From Prochloraceae cyanobacterium PL24a_bin.78 (GTDB lineage: Bacteria; Cyanobacteriota; Cyanobacteriia; Cyanobacteriales; JANQIW01), in assembly GCA_028281945.1 (NCBI GenBank), contig JANQIW010000012.1, forward strand, positions 1 to 64,000: a stretch of 64,000 nucleotides of DNA, read 5' to 3'. The position numbers and the translations under genes were made by a program. A model generated the notes under the pieces. That model ran no database searches. It was not told where the DNA came from and was given only the letters and a program-made list of their open reading frames with translations. This document shows, piece by piece, positions 35,549 through 44,129 of the stretch (its first letter is position 1; each line of letters begins with the position of its first letter).

Positions 35549-38371
35549 ATGAGAAGCACTCAAGAAATTAAAACAGAAATCGAAATTGAATTCGGTTTTC
35601 TTCCGCCTTTTTTTGTCCCGGCACTCAAGACACCAGAAGTGCTAGAAAACTTATGGCAATCCACAAAAACCATTTATCTTAACAATCCATTACCAACCTT
35701 ATTCAAAGAAAAATTATCTGCATATCTTGGTCGTTTTTGTTCTACATCTTACTTTCTAATTTGTCATAGCTGCTCATTGTATCAATTAGGTATGGAAGGG
35801 ACAGAAATTTTAGAATTAATTAAAGAATCTCCACCCCTTGAGGAAATAGATTTACAATCAGATTTAGAATTGATTAGTCAACATTCTCTAGAAGAATTAC
35901 ATTGGCAGCCTAATTCTGTGGTAGAAAAAAGTATCTTGCGTTGTGCTATATTTCTATTTTTAAAACAATCTAAATCTCAAAAATGTATTAACAAATTAAA
36001 AAAGTTTTTAGGAGAAAATCTATATAGTTATTTAATTAGCCTCATTGGTAGTATTAAATTTTATCATCAGTGGCTAGAAAGTTATCCAGAAATAACTGAG
36101 TTAGAAGATCAACGTAGAGATATCTTCCCCAATATTCGGTCTCAATGTAGAGATTTATCTGATTTTTTAGAAAATTATCCAGTAATAATTCAACAAGAAA
36201 AGCAGAAAGAAGAACAATCAAACTTATTAAAAAACTTAGATAATTTAAGATATCCCGAAGAAATACCATTAAAAAGAGCACAACAAAATTTATCTTTCTC
36301 AAAAAATCAAGATGAGTATTGGGAATTCTTACATTATAATAAGAATGTTGAATCATTAGATTTAAGAAAATATTTAGAAAATAAATATATATCTTTTCAA
36401 GAAGAAGAAAATTCCTTTCAACTTATATTTGAAAAAGCAGGAGTAGGACTAGCAAAACTAGATAAAAATGGAACTATAATTACTATCAATCCTAAATTTG
36501 CTCAAATTTTAGGGTACAAACCACAACAAATAAATGGTCAAAAACTATATGAATTCCTTCTAGAAGATGAAATAAAATTATTTTCAAAATACTTTCGCCA
36601 AATAGTTTCAGGAAAAATAAAAACATATTCTCAAGATATAGCGTATCTTAATAATAATAAAGATTTAGTTTGGACAAATTCAACCCTATCGAGAGGGCAT
36701 TCAACTCTAGATGAAACCAAAACAATAATCTTAACCATTCAAAATATAAGTAAAAGGAAAAAAAATGAACAATTTCTGAAAAAAAGAATTTTTTATTTAA
36801 GTAAGATTATAAACAATCTACCAGAATGGGTCAAATTAATAAATCAAGATGGAAAAATATTAGACACCAACAAATCAGGATTAAAATTTCTAAGAACTCA
36901 AAAACTAGAAGATACCATAGGTCAATCCATATATAAAATAATTGCCCCAAATTATCGCCAAGCTTATCAAGAATTAAATGAAAAAGTATGTTCTGGAAAT
37001 AAAGCAAACTTAGAATTTGAAACAATAACTTTAAATGGGAATTCTCGTTGGATGCAAACTAATGCCATACCAATCTTAAATCAAAAAAATGGCTCTTGGA
37101 TACAACTAGGAATCACCAGAGATATTACCGAAGAAAAACTAGCTAAAAAAGCATTAGAAAATCTAGTAGCAGGCACAGCAGCAGTAACAGGAGAACAATT
37201 TTTCCCAGCATTAGTGTGTCATTTAGCAGCAGCTTTAGGAGTACGTTATGCAATGGTAGCTAAATGTGAACCAGAAAAAAATCATTTGGTAGAAACCATA
37301 GCATTTTGGGGAAATAATCAATTTTTAGATAATATTAAATACGATTTATCCCATCCAGACTGTGATATTATTCTTAACCAAGAAACAATTTATTTTTCCT
37401 CAGAGAAAATAGCAACATTTTTCGAGGGAATAGAAATGAGGATTCCCAAAGAAGAATTATGTTACTTAGGATTACCATTATTTGACTCCTCCCTAAATAT
37501 TATCGGTCATTTATGCGCTATTGATAGAAAATCTGTTTTAGAAGCTAATCATCTTCGCTGGATTTTAAATATTTTTGCTTCCAGAGCAGCAGCAGAGTTA
37601 GAAAGACAACACAAAGAAAAAACCATTCAAGAATTAAATGAAGATTTAGAAAGTAAAGTTTTACAAAGAACTCTCCAATTAGAAGTAGCAAATCAAGAAT
37701 TAGAAGCATTTTCATATTCAGTATCTCACGATTTACGAGCACCTTTAAGAGCTATAGATGGATTTAGTAAAGCACTCAGAGAAAAATATCTCCATCTCCT
37801 AGATAGTAGAGGAAAACATTATTTAGAAAGAGTTTTAGCCAATAGCAAACGCATGGGAGAATTAATTGACGATTTATTAGTTCTTTCCAAAATAAGTCAG
37901 AGTAAAATCAAGTTTTCTCAAATAAATTTAAGTAGTATTGTAGAGAATATTGCTTTTGACTTCTCATTGAGAGAGCCTTTAAGAAAGGTAGAATGGATAA
38001 TAGAACCCAATGTTATAACCGAAGGAGATATAAGAGGAATAAAGATAGTCATAGAAAATCTTTTAAATAATGCTTGGAAATATACTAGAAAAAAGACTAA
38101 AGCTAAGATAGAATTCGGAAAAATCTCACTATCAGATAATTCAATAGCCTATTTTATAAGAGATAATGGAGCAGGATTTGATATGACTTATGCAGATAAA
38201 TTATTTGGCCCTTTTAGAAGACTGCATTCAGAACAAGAATTTTCAGGACATGGGATTGGATTAGCAACAGTAAAGCGAATTGTGAATCTACATGGTGGGA
38301 AAGTTTGGGCTACGGGAAAGATAAAAGTGGGAGCTTGTTTTTATTTTTCTCTAGGAATTAAGAGTAATTAA
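35549..38371 (+). CDS. Sensor histidine kinase with AhpD-like N-terminus, two PAS, GAF, HisKA and HATPase domains
   Basis: The 940-residue protein has no membrane segment. Residues about 5-95 (FGFLPPFFVPALKTPEVLENLW, then LGRFCSTSYFLICHSCSLYQLGM) resemble an AhpD/carboxymuconolactone-decarboxylase helical domain, including a CxxC at C72-C75. Two PAS domains follow (about 285-400, FEKAGVGLAKLDKNGTII; about 410-530, ending GITRDITEEK), then a GAF (about 545-690). HisKA has its phosphorylated H727 in VSHDLRAPLRAIDG, and HATPase_c carries NLLNNAWKYT, DNGAGFDM and GHGIGLATVKR. The kinase part is of the bacteriophytochrome-like type. No receiver is attached; the REC-GGDEF-EAL protein 389 bases downstream is the likely partner. 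Confidence 0.93.
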   Translation: MRSTQEIKTEIEIEFGFLPPFFVPALKTPEVLENLWQSTKTIYLNNPLPTLFKEKLSAYLGRFCSTSYFLICHSCSLYQLGMEGTEILELIKESPPLEEIDLQSDLELISQHSLEELHWQPNSVVEKSILRCAIFLFLKQSKSQKCINKLKKFLGENLYSYLISLIGSIKFYHQWLESYPEITELEDQRRDIFPNIRSQCRDLSDFLENYPVIIQQEKQKEEQSNLLKNLDNLRYPEEIPLKRAQQNLSFSKNQDEYWEFLHYNKNVESLDLRKYLENKYISFQEEENSFQLIFEKAGVGLAKLDKNGTIITINPKFAQILGYKPQQINGQKLYEFLLEDEIKLFSKYFRQIVSGKIKTYSQDIAYLNNNKDLVWTNSTLSRGHSTLDETKTIILTIQNISKRKKNEQFLKKRIFYLSKIINNLPEWVKLINQDGKILDTNKSGLKFLRTQKLEDTIGQSIYKIIAPNYRQAYQELNEKVCSGNKANLEFETITLNGNSRWMQTNAIPILNQKNGSWIQLGITRDITEEKLAKKALENLVAGTAAVTGEQFFPALVCHLAAALGVRYAMVAKCEPEKNHLVETIAFWGNNQFLDNIKYDLSHPDCDIILNQETIYFSSEKIATFFEGIEMRIPKEELCYLGLPLFDSSLNIIGHLCAIDRKSVLEANHLRWILNIFASRAAAELERQHKEKTIQELNEDLESKVLQRTLQLEVANQELEAFSYSVSHDLRAPLRAIDGFSKALREKYLHLLDSRGKHYLERVLANSKRMGELIDDLLVLSKISQSKIKFSQINLSSIVENIAFDFSLREPLRKVEWIIEPNVITEGDIRGIKIVIENLLNNAWKYTRKKTKAKIEFGKISLSDNSIAYFIRDNGAGFDMTYADKLFGPFRRLHSEQEFSGHGIGLATVKRIVNLHGGKVWATGKIKVGACFYFSLGIKSN

Positions 38372-38760
38372 TATCAAATTGTTTTTAATAATGATAGAGT
38401 TAAAAAATCCAAAATCTAGGATAATTAACCAAAATTTATCCTCCCCATCCTTGATTTAAGTAATAAGTAATAAGTAATAAGTAAATAAAATACACTCTTT
38501 TTCTCCCAATCTCCCTAACCTCCCCAATCTCCCCAATCTCCCCAATTTCCCCATTCCTCCCATTCTCCTTGACAACCATCCACCTTAAAACTATCACCCA
38601 TTCTCCCCATCTCCCATTCTCCCCATCACCCATTCTCCATGAAGATGTCTATCACTATTACGCGAAAAACAATATAAGAGCGTCCAAAATTTCGACAAAA
38701 TATTGTAAATTTAATTATTATTGGCCTTTTTCCATCAAATCCAAAAAACTAGAAAAGTAG
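38372..38760 (+). repeat. Spacer holding a composite intergenic repeat (plus orientation)
   Basis: Modules in order: AATGATAGAGTTAAAAAATCC (38389-38409, starting unit TGATAGAGTTAAA), TCTAGGATAATTAACC, CTCCCCATCCTTGATT, AAGTAAT heptamers (38457-38485), TACACTCTTTTTCTCCC, a CCCCAATCTCCCCATT tract to about 38570, AACCATCCACC...ATCACCC, and more CCCATTCTCCCC to 38638. The same order, reversed, occurs at 18056-18312, and much of it at 41400-41680. No gene is seen in the spacer. Confidence 0.8.
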
Positions 38761-40494
38761 ATGAACAAACCACTAAAAGTATTATTCGTTGAAGATTCAG
38801 AAGATGATGCAGAATTGCTAGTAATGGAACTAGAAAGAGGAGGCTATGAGTTAATTTATCAAAGAGTAGATACACCATCTGCAATGAGAGAGGCTTTAGA
38901 AAATCCAAGGGGATGGGATATTATTTTTGCAGATTACTCAATGCCTAACTTTAGTGCCATTGCAGCTTTAGAAATATTAAAAGCTAAAGGATTAGATTTA
39001 CCTTTTATTATTATCTCTGGAACCATTGAAGAAGAAATTGCCATCGCAGCAATGAAAGCAGGAGTTCATGATTATTTACTTAAACATCAGTTAGGAAGAT
39101 TAATTCCTGCGGTGGAACGAGAATTAAGAGAAGCCAAAATCCGTCATCAAAACCGACAAATTCAAAAAAAATTAGAATATTTAGCTTTTTATGATGAGTC
39201 AAGCAATCTTCCTAATCGAACTTCTTTTCTAAATTATATTTATCAGGAACTTCAGCAAAAAGACAAATTATTTGCTGTTTTATTAGTAAATTTAGATCGC
39301 TTTGACACTGTCAAGTCTAGTTTAGGCCATAGATTAAGTGAACAGTTATTGATTGCTACAGCTAATCGCTTAGAAAAATGTTTACAGAAAGAAGATGTTA
39401 TGGCTCGTATCGGTAGCTCTGAATTAGCTATTTTACTCAAAAATATTCCAACTACTCATCATCTTCAAAAGATAGCTCTCTCTCTTCAAATTGCTATAGC
39501 CTCTCCTTTTAATCTTGATGGCATACTTATTTATTCAAGCATTATTATCGGCATGGTAATCAGCAATATCGGTTTTAATAATCCTGAAGATCTCCTCCAA
39601 GCTTCTGATACCGCTATACATTATGCTAAGAAATATTCTATCTCTAAACCTGTGGTTTTTGATATGCAAATGCAAACTCGGGCCATCGATCGTCTTAAAT
39701 TAGAAACAGAACTCCAACAAGCAATCAAAAATCAGGAACTATATTTAGCTTATCAACCAATTATTTCACTTCAGACTGGAAAATTAGATGGTTTCGAGGC
39801 ACTAGTAAGATGGAAACATCCAGTTCGAGGCGTAATTCCACCAGATAGATTTATTCCTCTAGCAGAAGAAACAGGGATAATTATTCCATTAGGAGCTTGG
39901 GTTTTATCACAAGCCTGCCGGAGATTGGCTAAGATACAAGCAGACTTTCCTCAACATTTACCTTTGACTATGAGTATTAATATTTCTGGAATCCAACTGT
40001 CTCATGCTGGTTTGTTATCACAAATAGATAAATTATTGATGGATTTAAATTTAGATGGTAGTAAATTGAAATTAGAGATTACGGAGAGTGTTTTAATGGA
40101 AAATCCTTTAGCTGCTCGAAAAGTAGTAGAAGAATTAAAAAAAAGACAAATCCAAGTTTGCATAGATGATTTTGGTACTGGGTATTCTTCTTTAAGTCAT
40201 TTACACCGTCTTCCTATTGATATTTTGAAAATCGATCGTTGTTTTATTAAAGAAACTTCATCAGATTGGAAAAATTCTAAGATTATTAAATCTATTGTTG
40301 ATCTTGCTCACAATCTGGGTTTAGAGTTGATTGCAGAAGGAGTAGAAACCTTAGAACAACTCCAAATGCTTCAAGAATTAGGTTGTCAATATGGTCAAGG
40401 ATATTTGTTTTCTAAACCTCTTGATGCCTCTCAAGTTCTTGATTTATTAGGGAAACTAAGACTTAATGAGAATTTATTAAAAAATAAACACTAA
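38761..40494 (+). CDS. Response regulator with degenerate GGDEF and intact EAL domain (c-di-GMP phosphodiesterase)
   Basis: The 577-residue protein starts with a receiver domain (EDSEDD near residue 11, phosphoacceptor D58 in IIFADYSMPNF, Lys in LLKHQ). A GGDEF-like domain follows (about 150-305), but the signature is IGSSE, so it should not make c-di-GMP and may instead bind GTP. The EAL domain (about 320-570) has DGFEALVRWKHP, NISGIQLS, LEITESVLM, IDDFGTGYSSL, LKIDRCFI and AEGVET, the metal- and substrate-binding set of an active phosphodiesterase. It probably hydrolyses c-di-GMP in response to phosphorylation, most likely by the preceding kinase. Confidence 0.93.
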   Translation: MNKPLKVLFVEDSEDDAELLVMELERGGYELIYQRVDTPSAMREALENPRGWDIIFADYSMPNFSAIAALEILKAKGLDLPFIIISGTIEEEIAIAAMKAGVHDYLLKHQLGRLIPAVERELREAKIRHQNRQIQKKLEYLAFYDESSNLPNRTSFLNYIYQELQQKDKLFAVLLVNLDRFDTVKSSLGHRLSEQLLIATANRLEKCLQKEDVMARIGSSELAILLKNIPTTHHLQKIALSLQIAIASPFNLDGILIYSSIIIGMVISNIGFNNPEDLLQASDTAIHYAKKYSISKPVVFDMQMQTRAIDRLKLETELQQAIKNQELYLAYQPIISLQTGKLDGFEALVRWKHPVRGVIPPDRFIPLAEETGIIIPLGAWVLSQACRRLAKIQADFPQHLPLTMSINISGIQLSHAGLLSQIDKLLMDLNLDGSKLKLEITESVLMENPLAARKVVEELKKRQIQVCIDDFGTGYSSLSHLHRLPIDILKIDRCFIKETSSDWKNSKIIKSIVDLAHNLGLELIAEGVETLEQLQMLQELGCQYGQGYLFSKPLDASQVLDLLGKLRLNENLLKNKH

Positions 40495-40638
40495 TGCTAA
40501 AGCTTTGATAATTGTTGTTTCAGATTGTATATTCTCCATCTGAAGATATTAACGTTGAGTTATCCTAAATTTAGTTATAATTAGTTCTACAAAGATATTG
40601 TTAAAAAAATATTAAATTTTACGAGGAAAAATTAAATC

Positions 40639-40848
40639 ATGAGTCCCTCAATGTTGCATCAACTCTGGTCTTTAATTGAAAATACTCAAGCAAGTATTAT
40701 TCTATCTTTAGATGATACTACTTTAGTGCAATGGCTTGATAGAGAATTTCGTTTATCTCGTTCCCTAGATAATACTGAAAGAGATGTTTTGAAAAACTAT
40801 ATTCAATCAAGAATTTCTTTAATTAGAGATTTAGCCGCACAACGTTAA
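40639..40848 (+). CDS. Hypothetical small cyanobacterial protein, 69 residues
   Basis: The small helical protein (MLHQLWSLIENTQASIILSLDDTTLVQWLDREF, then LDNTERDVLKNYIQSRISLIRDLAAQR) is of a conserved cyanobacterial type that I cannot name. Its ATG is preceded by ACGAGG at about 15 bases. There is no signal peptide and no close neighbour: 144 bases follow the EAL gene and a long empty spacer follows. Confidence 0.7.
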   Translation: MSPSMLHQLWSLIENTQASIILSLDDTTLVQWLDREFRLSRSLDNTERDVLKNYIQSRISLIRDLAAQR

Positions 40849-41732
40849 TTAACCTCTCTAGTTAAAAAAACTTATGAATCTATAGTACTATGATTTTAAG
40901 TTAGGAAATTTTTAAACTTCAAAAGTTTGATCAAGATTGAATTACAAAAAAACTGATACCTGATATTTGATAGGTTGCTGTTATAGATGCAGAAAAATGA
41001 ACACTTAAAGTATATAAATCTAAAATAGTCTGTTTTCTTCTATGGTTTGTTAAATTTATTAGTTACAAAAATCAATCTAGATTTAACGGCAAATGAAAAC
41101 AGGCATGAAAATCGATAAAAATTGAAAAAAAATATAATTTCTACTGTAGAATGAAAATTGAATAGTGGATTGTCTAAGTAACTGTGTAAGTAATTGTGTA
41201 AGTAAAATATATAAATGTTTATTATAGTAAGAGAAAATTAATAAGTTATTTAGGATAAAATATTGGATAAAATATTATATTTATACATTATTTATAAGTA
41301 TTTTGTATATTAATTAATGCATACATGAGATAACCTTTATGATGTTTATTTTCTCTTGTTTTAATGTTATTTAAATCAGCTAGTTTCGTCTATCAACAAC
41401 TAATTCTCCCCTCTCCCATTCCTCCCATTCTTGATTAAGTAATAAGTAATAGGTAATAAGTAATAAGTAATAAGTAATTAACATACACTCTTTTTCTCCC
41501 AAGTCTCCCCATCTCCCTTGTCTCAAGAAACTACCCATTCATCCCATTCTCCCCATTCCTCCCATTCTCCCCATTGCCAAGAAAACCATCCACCTCAAAA
41601 CCATCACCCATTCTCCCATTCTCCCCATTGCCAAGAAAACCATCCACCTCAAAATCATCACCCATTCTCCCATTCCTCCGACATTTTTGGTAAAATGACT
41701 GAATATCTAGTAAAAAATAAGATTTCTAATCT
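40849..41732 (+). repeat. Long spacer: AT-rich left half, composite repeat with 54-base tandem duplication in right half
   Basis: From 40849 to about 41395 there is only AT-rich DNA with no supported feature. From 41400: CCCATTCCTCCCATTC, TTGATTAAGTAAT and heptamers (41433-41480), ACATACACTCTTTTTCTCCC, CTCCCTTGTCTCAAGAAACT, then a 54-base unit (starting CCCATTCTCCCCATTGCC at 41561 and again at 41615) containing AACCATCCACCTCAAAA. Because 54 is divisible by three, the array produces an open frame at 41518-41754 that I do not regard as a gene. The natF-like promoter should be at 41685-41730. Confidence 0.8.
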
Positions 41733-42809
41733 ATGTATAGCAATAATTGGTTAAAACATAAGTGGCTGTATTTATTACTAGCCATGGTTATCTGTATCAT
41801 CACTGGTTGTGGAGAAGTAAATAATTATACAACAACCTCAACCTCTTCTGATAATCAAGGTGAAATTAGTAGATTAGAAATAGTTAAAAATCGAGGTAAT
41901 TTGATTTGTGGTATTAATGGCCAATTGCCGGGATTTAGCTTTATCGATGAATCTGGAGAATATTCTGGCATGGATGTGGATATTTGTCGAGCATTAGCTG
42001 CTAGTATTTTTGATGATCCCCAAAAGGTAGAATACCGCAATCTTACCACTCAAGAGAGATTTACCGCTATTCAATCAGGTGAAGTGGATATTCTTATTCG
42101 TAATACTAGTTGGACTATTAGTCGAGATACGGTAGTAGGAATGGATTTTGCACCTCCTATTTTCTATGATGGCCAAGGTATTATGACTCCTAAATCAAGT
42201 GGTATTGTTAAATTACAGGATTTGGAGGGAAAATCTATTTGTGTTTTAGCTGGTACTACTACTGCTCTTAATTTGGCTGAAAAAATGGGTCAAAAAGGTA
42301 TTAGTTATACTCCTATAGCATCTAATCAACCTGATGCTATTTATGCTGCTTACCAACAAAGACGTTGTGATGCTGTGACTAGTGATGTATCTCAACTAAC
42401 TGCAAGACGTTCTATTTTACCAAATCAGGATTCTCATATAATTTTAAATCAGTTTTTATCTAAAGAACCTTTGTCTCCGTCTGTTGTAGATGGTGATCCT
42501 ATTTGGTCTGATGTTGTTCGTTGGACTGTTTTTGCTCTAATTGAAGCTGAAGAGTTTGGTATAAGTTCTGAAAATATTACAGATTTTCGCAGTACTCAAA
42601 ATCCTCAAATTAAGCGTTTTTTGGGTCTAGAAGGAGAAATAGGTAAGGATATTGGTCTTAGTAATGATTTTGCTGCTCGCATTATTGAGCATGTGGGAAA
42701 TTATGAGGAAATCTATCGTCGCAATATCGGTATTCCTTTTGGTCTCGATCGTGGTCTTAATTCTCTTTGGAGTGATGGTGGTCTTCTTTATGCCCCTCCT
42801 TTTCGTTGA
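41733..42809 (+). CDS. natF: Amino-acid ABC transporter substrate-binding lipoprotein (NatF-like)
   Basis: The 358-residue protein is a periplasmic amino-acid-binding protein of the GltI/AapJ cluster. A lipoprotein signal ends in IITGC, with lipid-attachment C26. The binding domain includes RGNLICGINGQLPGFSFIDESGEYSGMDVDICRALAA, TQERFTAIQSGEVDILIRNTSWT and LEGKSICVLAGTT. With the two permeases downstream (gaps of 65 and 100 bases) it corresponds to NatF of the Anabaena N-II system, which takes up acidic and neutral polar amino acids. The shared ATPase, BgtA, is encoded elsewhere in Anabaena and is likewise absent here. Symbol by homology; substrate range inferred. Confidence 0.9.
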   Translation: MYSNNWLKHKWLYLLLAMVICIITGCGEVNNYTTTSTSSDNQGEISRLEIVKNRGNLICGINGQLPGFSFIDESGEYSGMDVDICRALAASIFDDPQKVEYRNLTTQERFTAIQSGEVDILIRNTSWTISRDTVVGMDFAPPIFYDGQGIMTPKSSGIVKLQDLEGKSICVLAGTTTALNLAEKMGQKGISYTPIASNQPDAIYAAYQQRRCDAVTSDVSQLTARRSILPNQDSHIILNQFLSKEPLSPSVVDGDPIWSDVVRWTVFALIEAEEFGISSENITDFRSTQNPQIKRFLGLEGEIGKDIGLSNDFAARIIEHVGNYEEIYRRNIGIPFGLDRGLNSLWSDGGLLYAPPFR

Positions 42810-42874
42810 TTGAATAATTAAATAGTTTAATAAATAGTTTAGTAAATAATTTAGTAAATAGTTTTTAGATATTT
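42810..42874 (+). repeat. Short tandem repeats in the natF-natG spacer
   Basis: AATAGTTTAATA, AATAGTTTAGTA and AATAATTTAGTA units follow each other before the natG start, a degenerate 12-base tandem array. It lies within the presumed operon. Confidence 0.6.
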
Positions 42875-44029
42875 ATGAAAGAAAAAAATATCCCTTTATG
42901 GCGCGATCGTCGTGTTATGAGAATTGCATTACAAGTTGGAATCGTGTTTATTTTAGTAATTATTGTGGGATTTTTTGGGGACAATTTAGTAAATAATTAT
43001 CAACAAAGAGGTTTACAATTTGGGTTTGATTTCTTAAATCGTAGTGCGAATTTTGATATTGGGGAAAAGGTAATCCCCTATGAATTTGATGATAGTAATG
43101 CTTTGGCTTTGTTGGTGGGTTTACTTAATTCACTAAGGGTGATTATTTTAGGAATAATTATTGCTACTATTTTGGGAATAACTGTTGGTATTGCTAGATT
43201 ATCTGATAATTGGTTGGCTTCTAAAATCTCTGCTGTATTTGTGGAAATTTTACGGAATACTCCTTTACTTTTACAATTATTATTTTGGTATTTTGCGGTT
43301 TTTCTGAAACTTCCGAGAATCGATAATCCTTTGATTTTTGCTGATAGTATTTTTCTGACTAATCGTGGGATGAATATTCCTTGGTTTATGGGAAATCAAC
43401 AAAGTTTAATTGCTGGTATTGTTTTGATTTTAAGTATAGTTTTGGCTATTTTTATTTGGCGTAAGAAAACTCAAATGATTGTTAATCAAGGGGTAGATAA
43501 TAAATTACTTCAAGTGGTTTTAATTGGTATTGCTATTGAGTTTATTTTGGTTTTTTTGTTGGGTTTAGATTGGCAATTTCCTAGTATTAATAATGGTGGA
43601 AATATTGAAGGTGGTTTACAACTTTCTCCAGAATTTGCTGCTATTTTAATTGGCTTAAGTGTCTATACTGCTGCTTATATTGCTGAGGTGGTTAGAGGGG
43701 GTATTTTATCAGTAGATAAAGGGCAATGGGAAGCTGCTAAAACTTTGGGTTTGAAACCAAATTTGATTATGGGTTTGGTGATTTTTCCTCAAGCTTTACG
43801 GGTTATTATTCCTTCTCTTACTAGCGAGTTTCTTAATCTTACTAAAAATTCTAGTTTGGCTATTGCTATTCTTTATAGTGATATTTATGGGGTTTCTTTG
43901 ACTATTTCTGAAAATGTTAATGAGCATTCCATCGAAATTGTTTTGATTGTTATGGTGGTTTATCTTGTTATGAATTTGTTTACTTCTTTAGTTATGAATT
44001 GGTTTAATTCTCGAGTTCAAATTAAGTAA
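42875..44029 (+). CDS. natG: Amino-acid ABC transporter permease (NatG-like)
   Basis: The 384-residue inner-membrane permease is of the HisM/AapQ type. The ABC permease loop reads EVVRGGILSVDKGQWEAAKTLGLKPNLIMGLVIFPQALR, ending before IPSLTSEF. The N-terminal part has LLNSLRVIILGIIIATILGITVGIARLS and VEILRNTPLLLQLLFWYF, with a long insertion between helices (about 135-230) typical of AapQ/NatG. The gene is flanked by natF and natH homologues on the same strand. The substrate is inferred from the Anabaena N-II system. Confidence 0.9.
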   Translation: MKEKNIPLWRDRRVMRIALQVGIVFILVIIVGFFGDNLVNNYQQRGLQFGFDFLNRSANFDIGEKVIPYEFDDSNALALLVGLLNSLRVIILGIIIATILGITVGIARLSDNWLASKISAVFVEILRNTPLLLQLLFWYFAVFLKLPRIDNPLIFADSIFLTNRGMNIPWFMGNQQSLIAGIVLILSIVLAIFIWRKKTQMIVNQGVDNKLLQVVLIGIAIEFILVFLLGLDWQFPSINNGGNIEGGLQLSPEFAAILIGLSVYTAAYIAEVVRGGILSVDKGQWEAAKTLGLKPNLIMGLVIFPQALRVIIPSLTSEFLNLTKNSSLAIAILYSDIYGVSLTISENVNEHSIEIVLIVMVVYLVMNLFTSLVMNWFNSRVQIK

Positions 44030-44129
44030 TAAGTAATAAGTAATAAATAATAAGTAAAAAGTAAAAATCAATAATCTTATTATTGAAAATATAGTAGAAA
44101 ATTATAGTAGAAAAATATAGTAAAAAATT
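44030..44129 (+). repeat. Heptamer and 15-base repeats in the natG-natH spacer
   Basis: Immediately after the natG stop there are AAGTAAT heptamers (44027-44060), followed by three copies of an AATATAGTAGAAAAT-like unit ending at the natH start. Such arrays between cistrons of one operon may affect relative expression of the two permeases, which is inference only. Confidence 0.65.

Noticed and set aside
41518-41754. A 78-residue plus-strand frame with SPHCQENHPPQNHH repeats
   Set aside because: It results from the 54-base tandem duplication and CCCATTCTCC tracts in an intergenic repeat, has no ribosome-binding site and overlaps the natF start.
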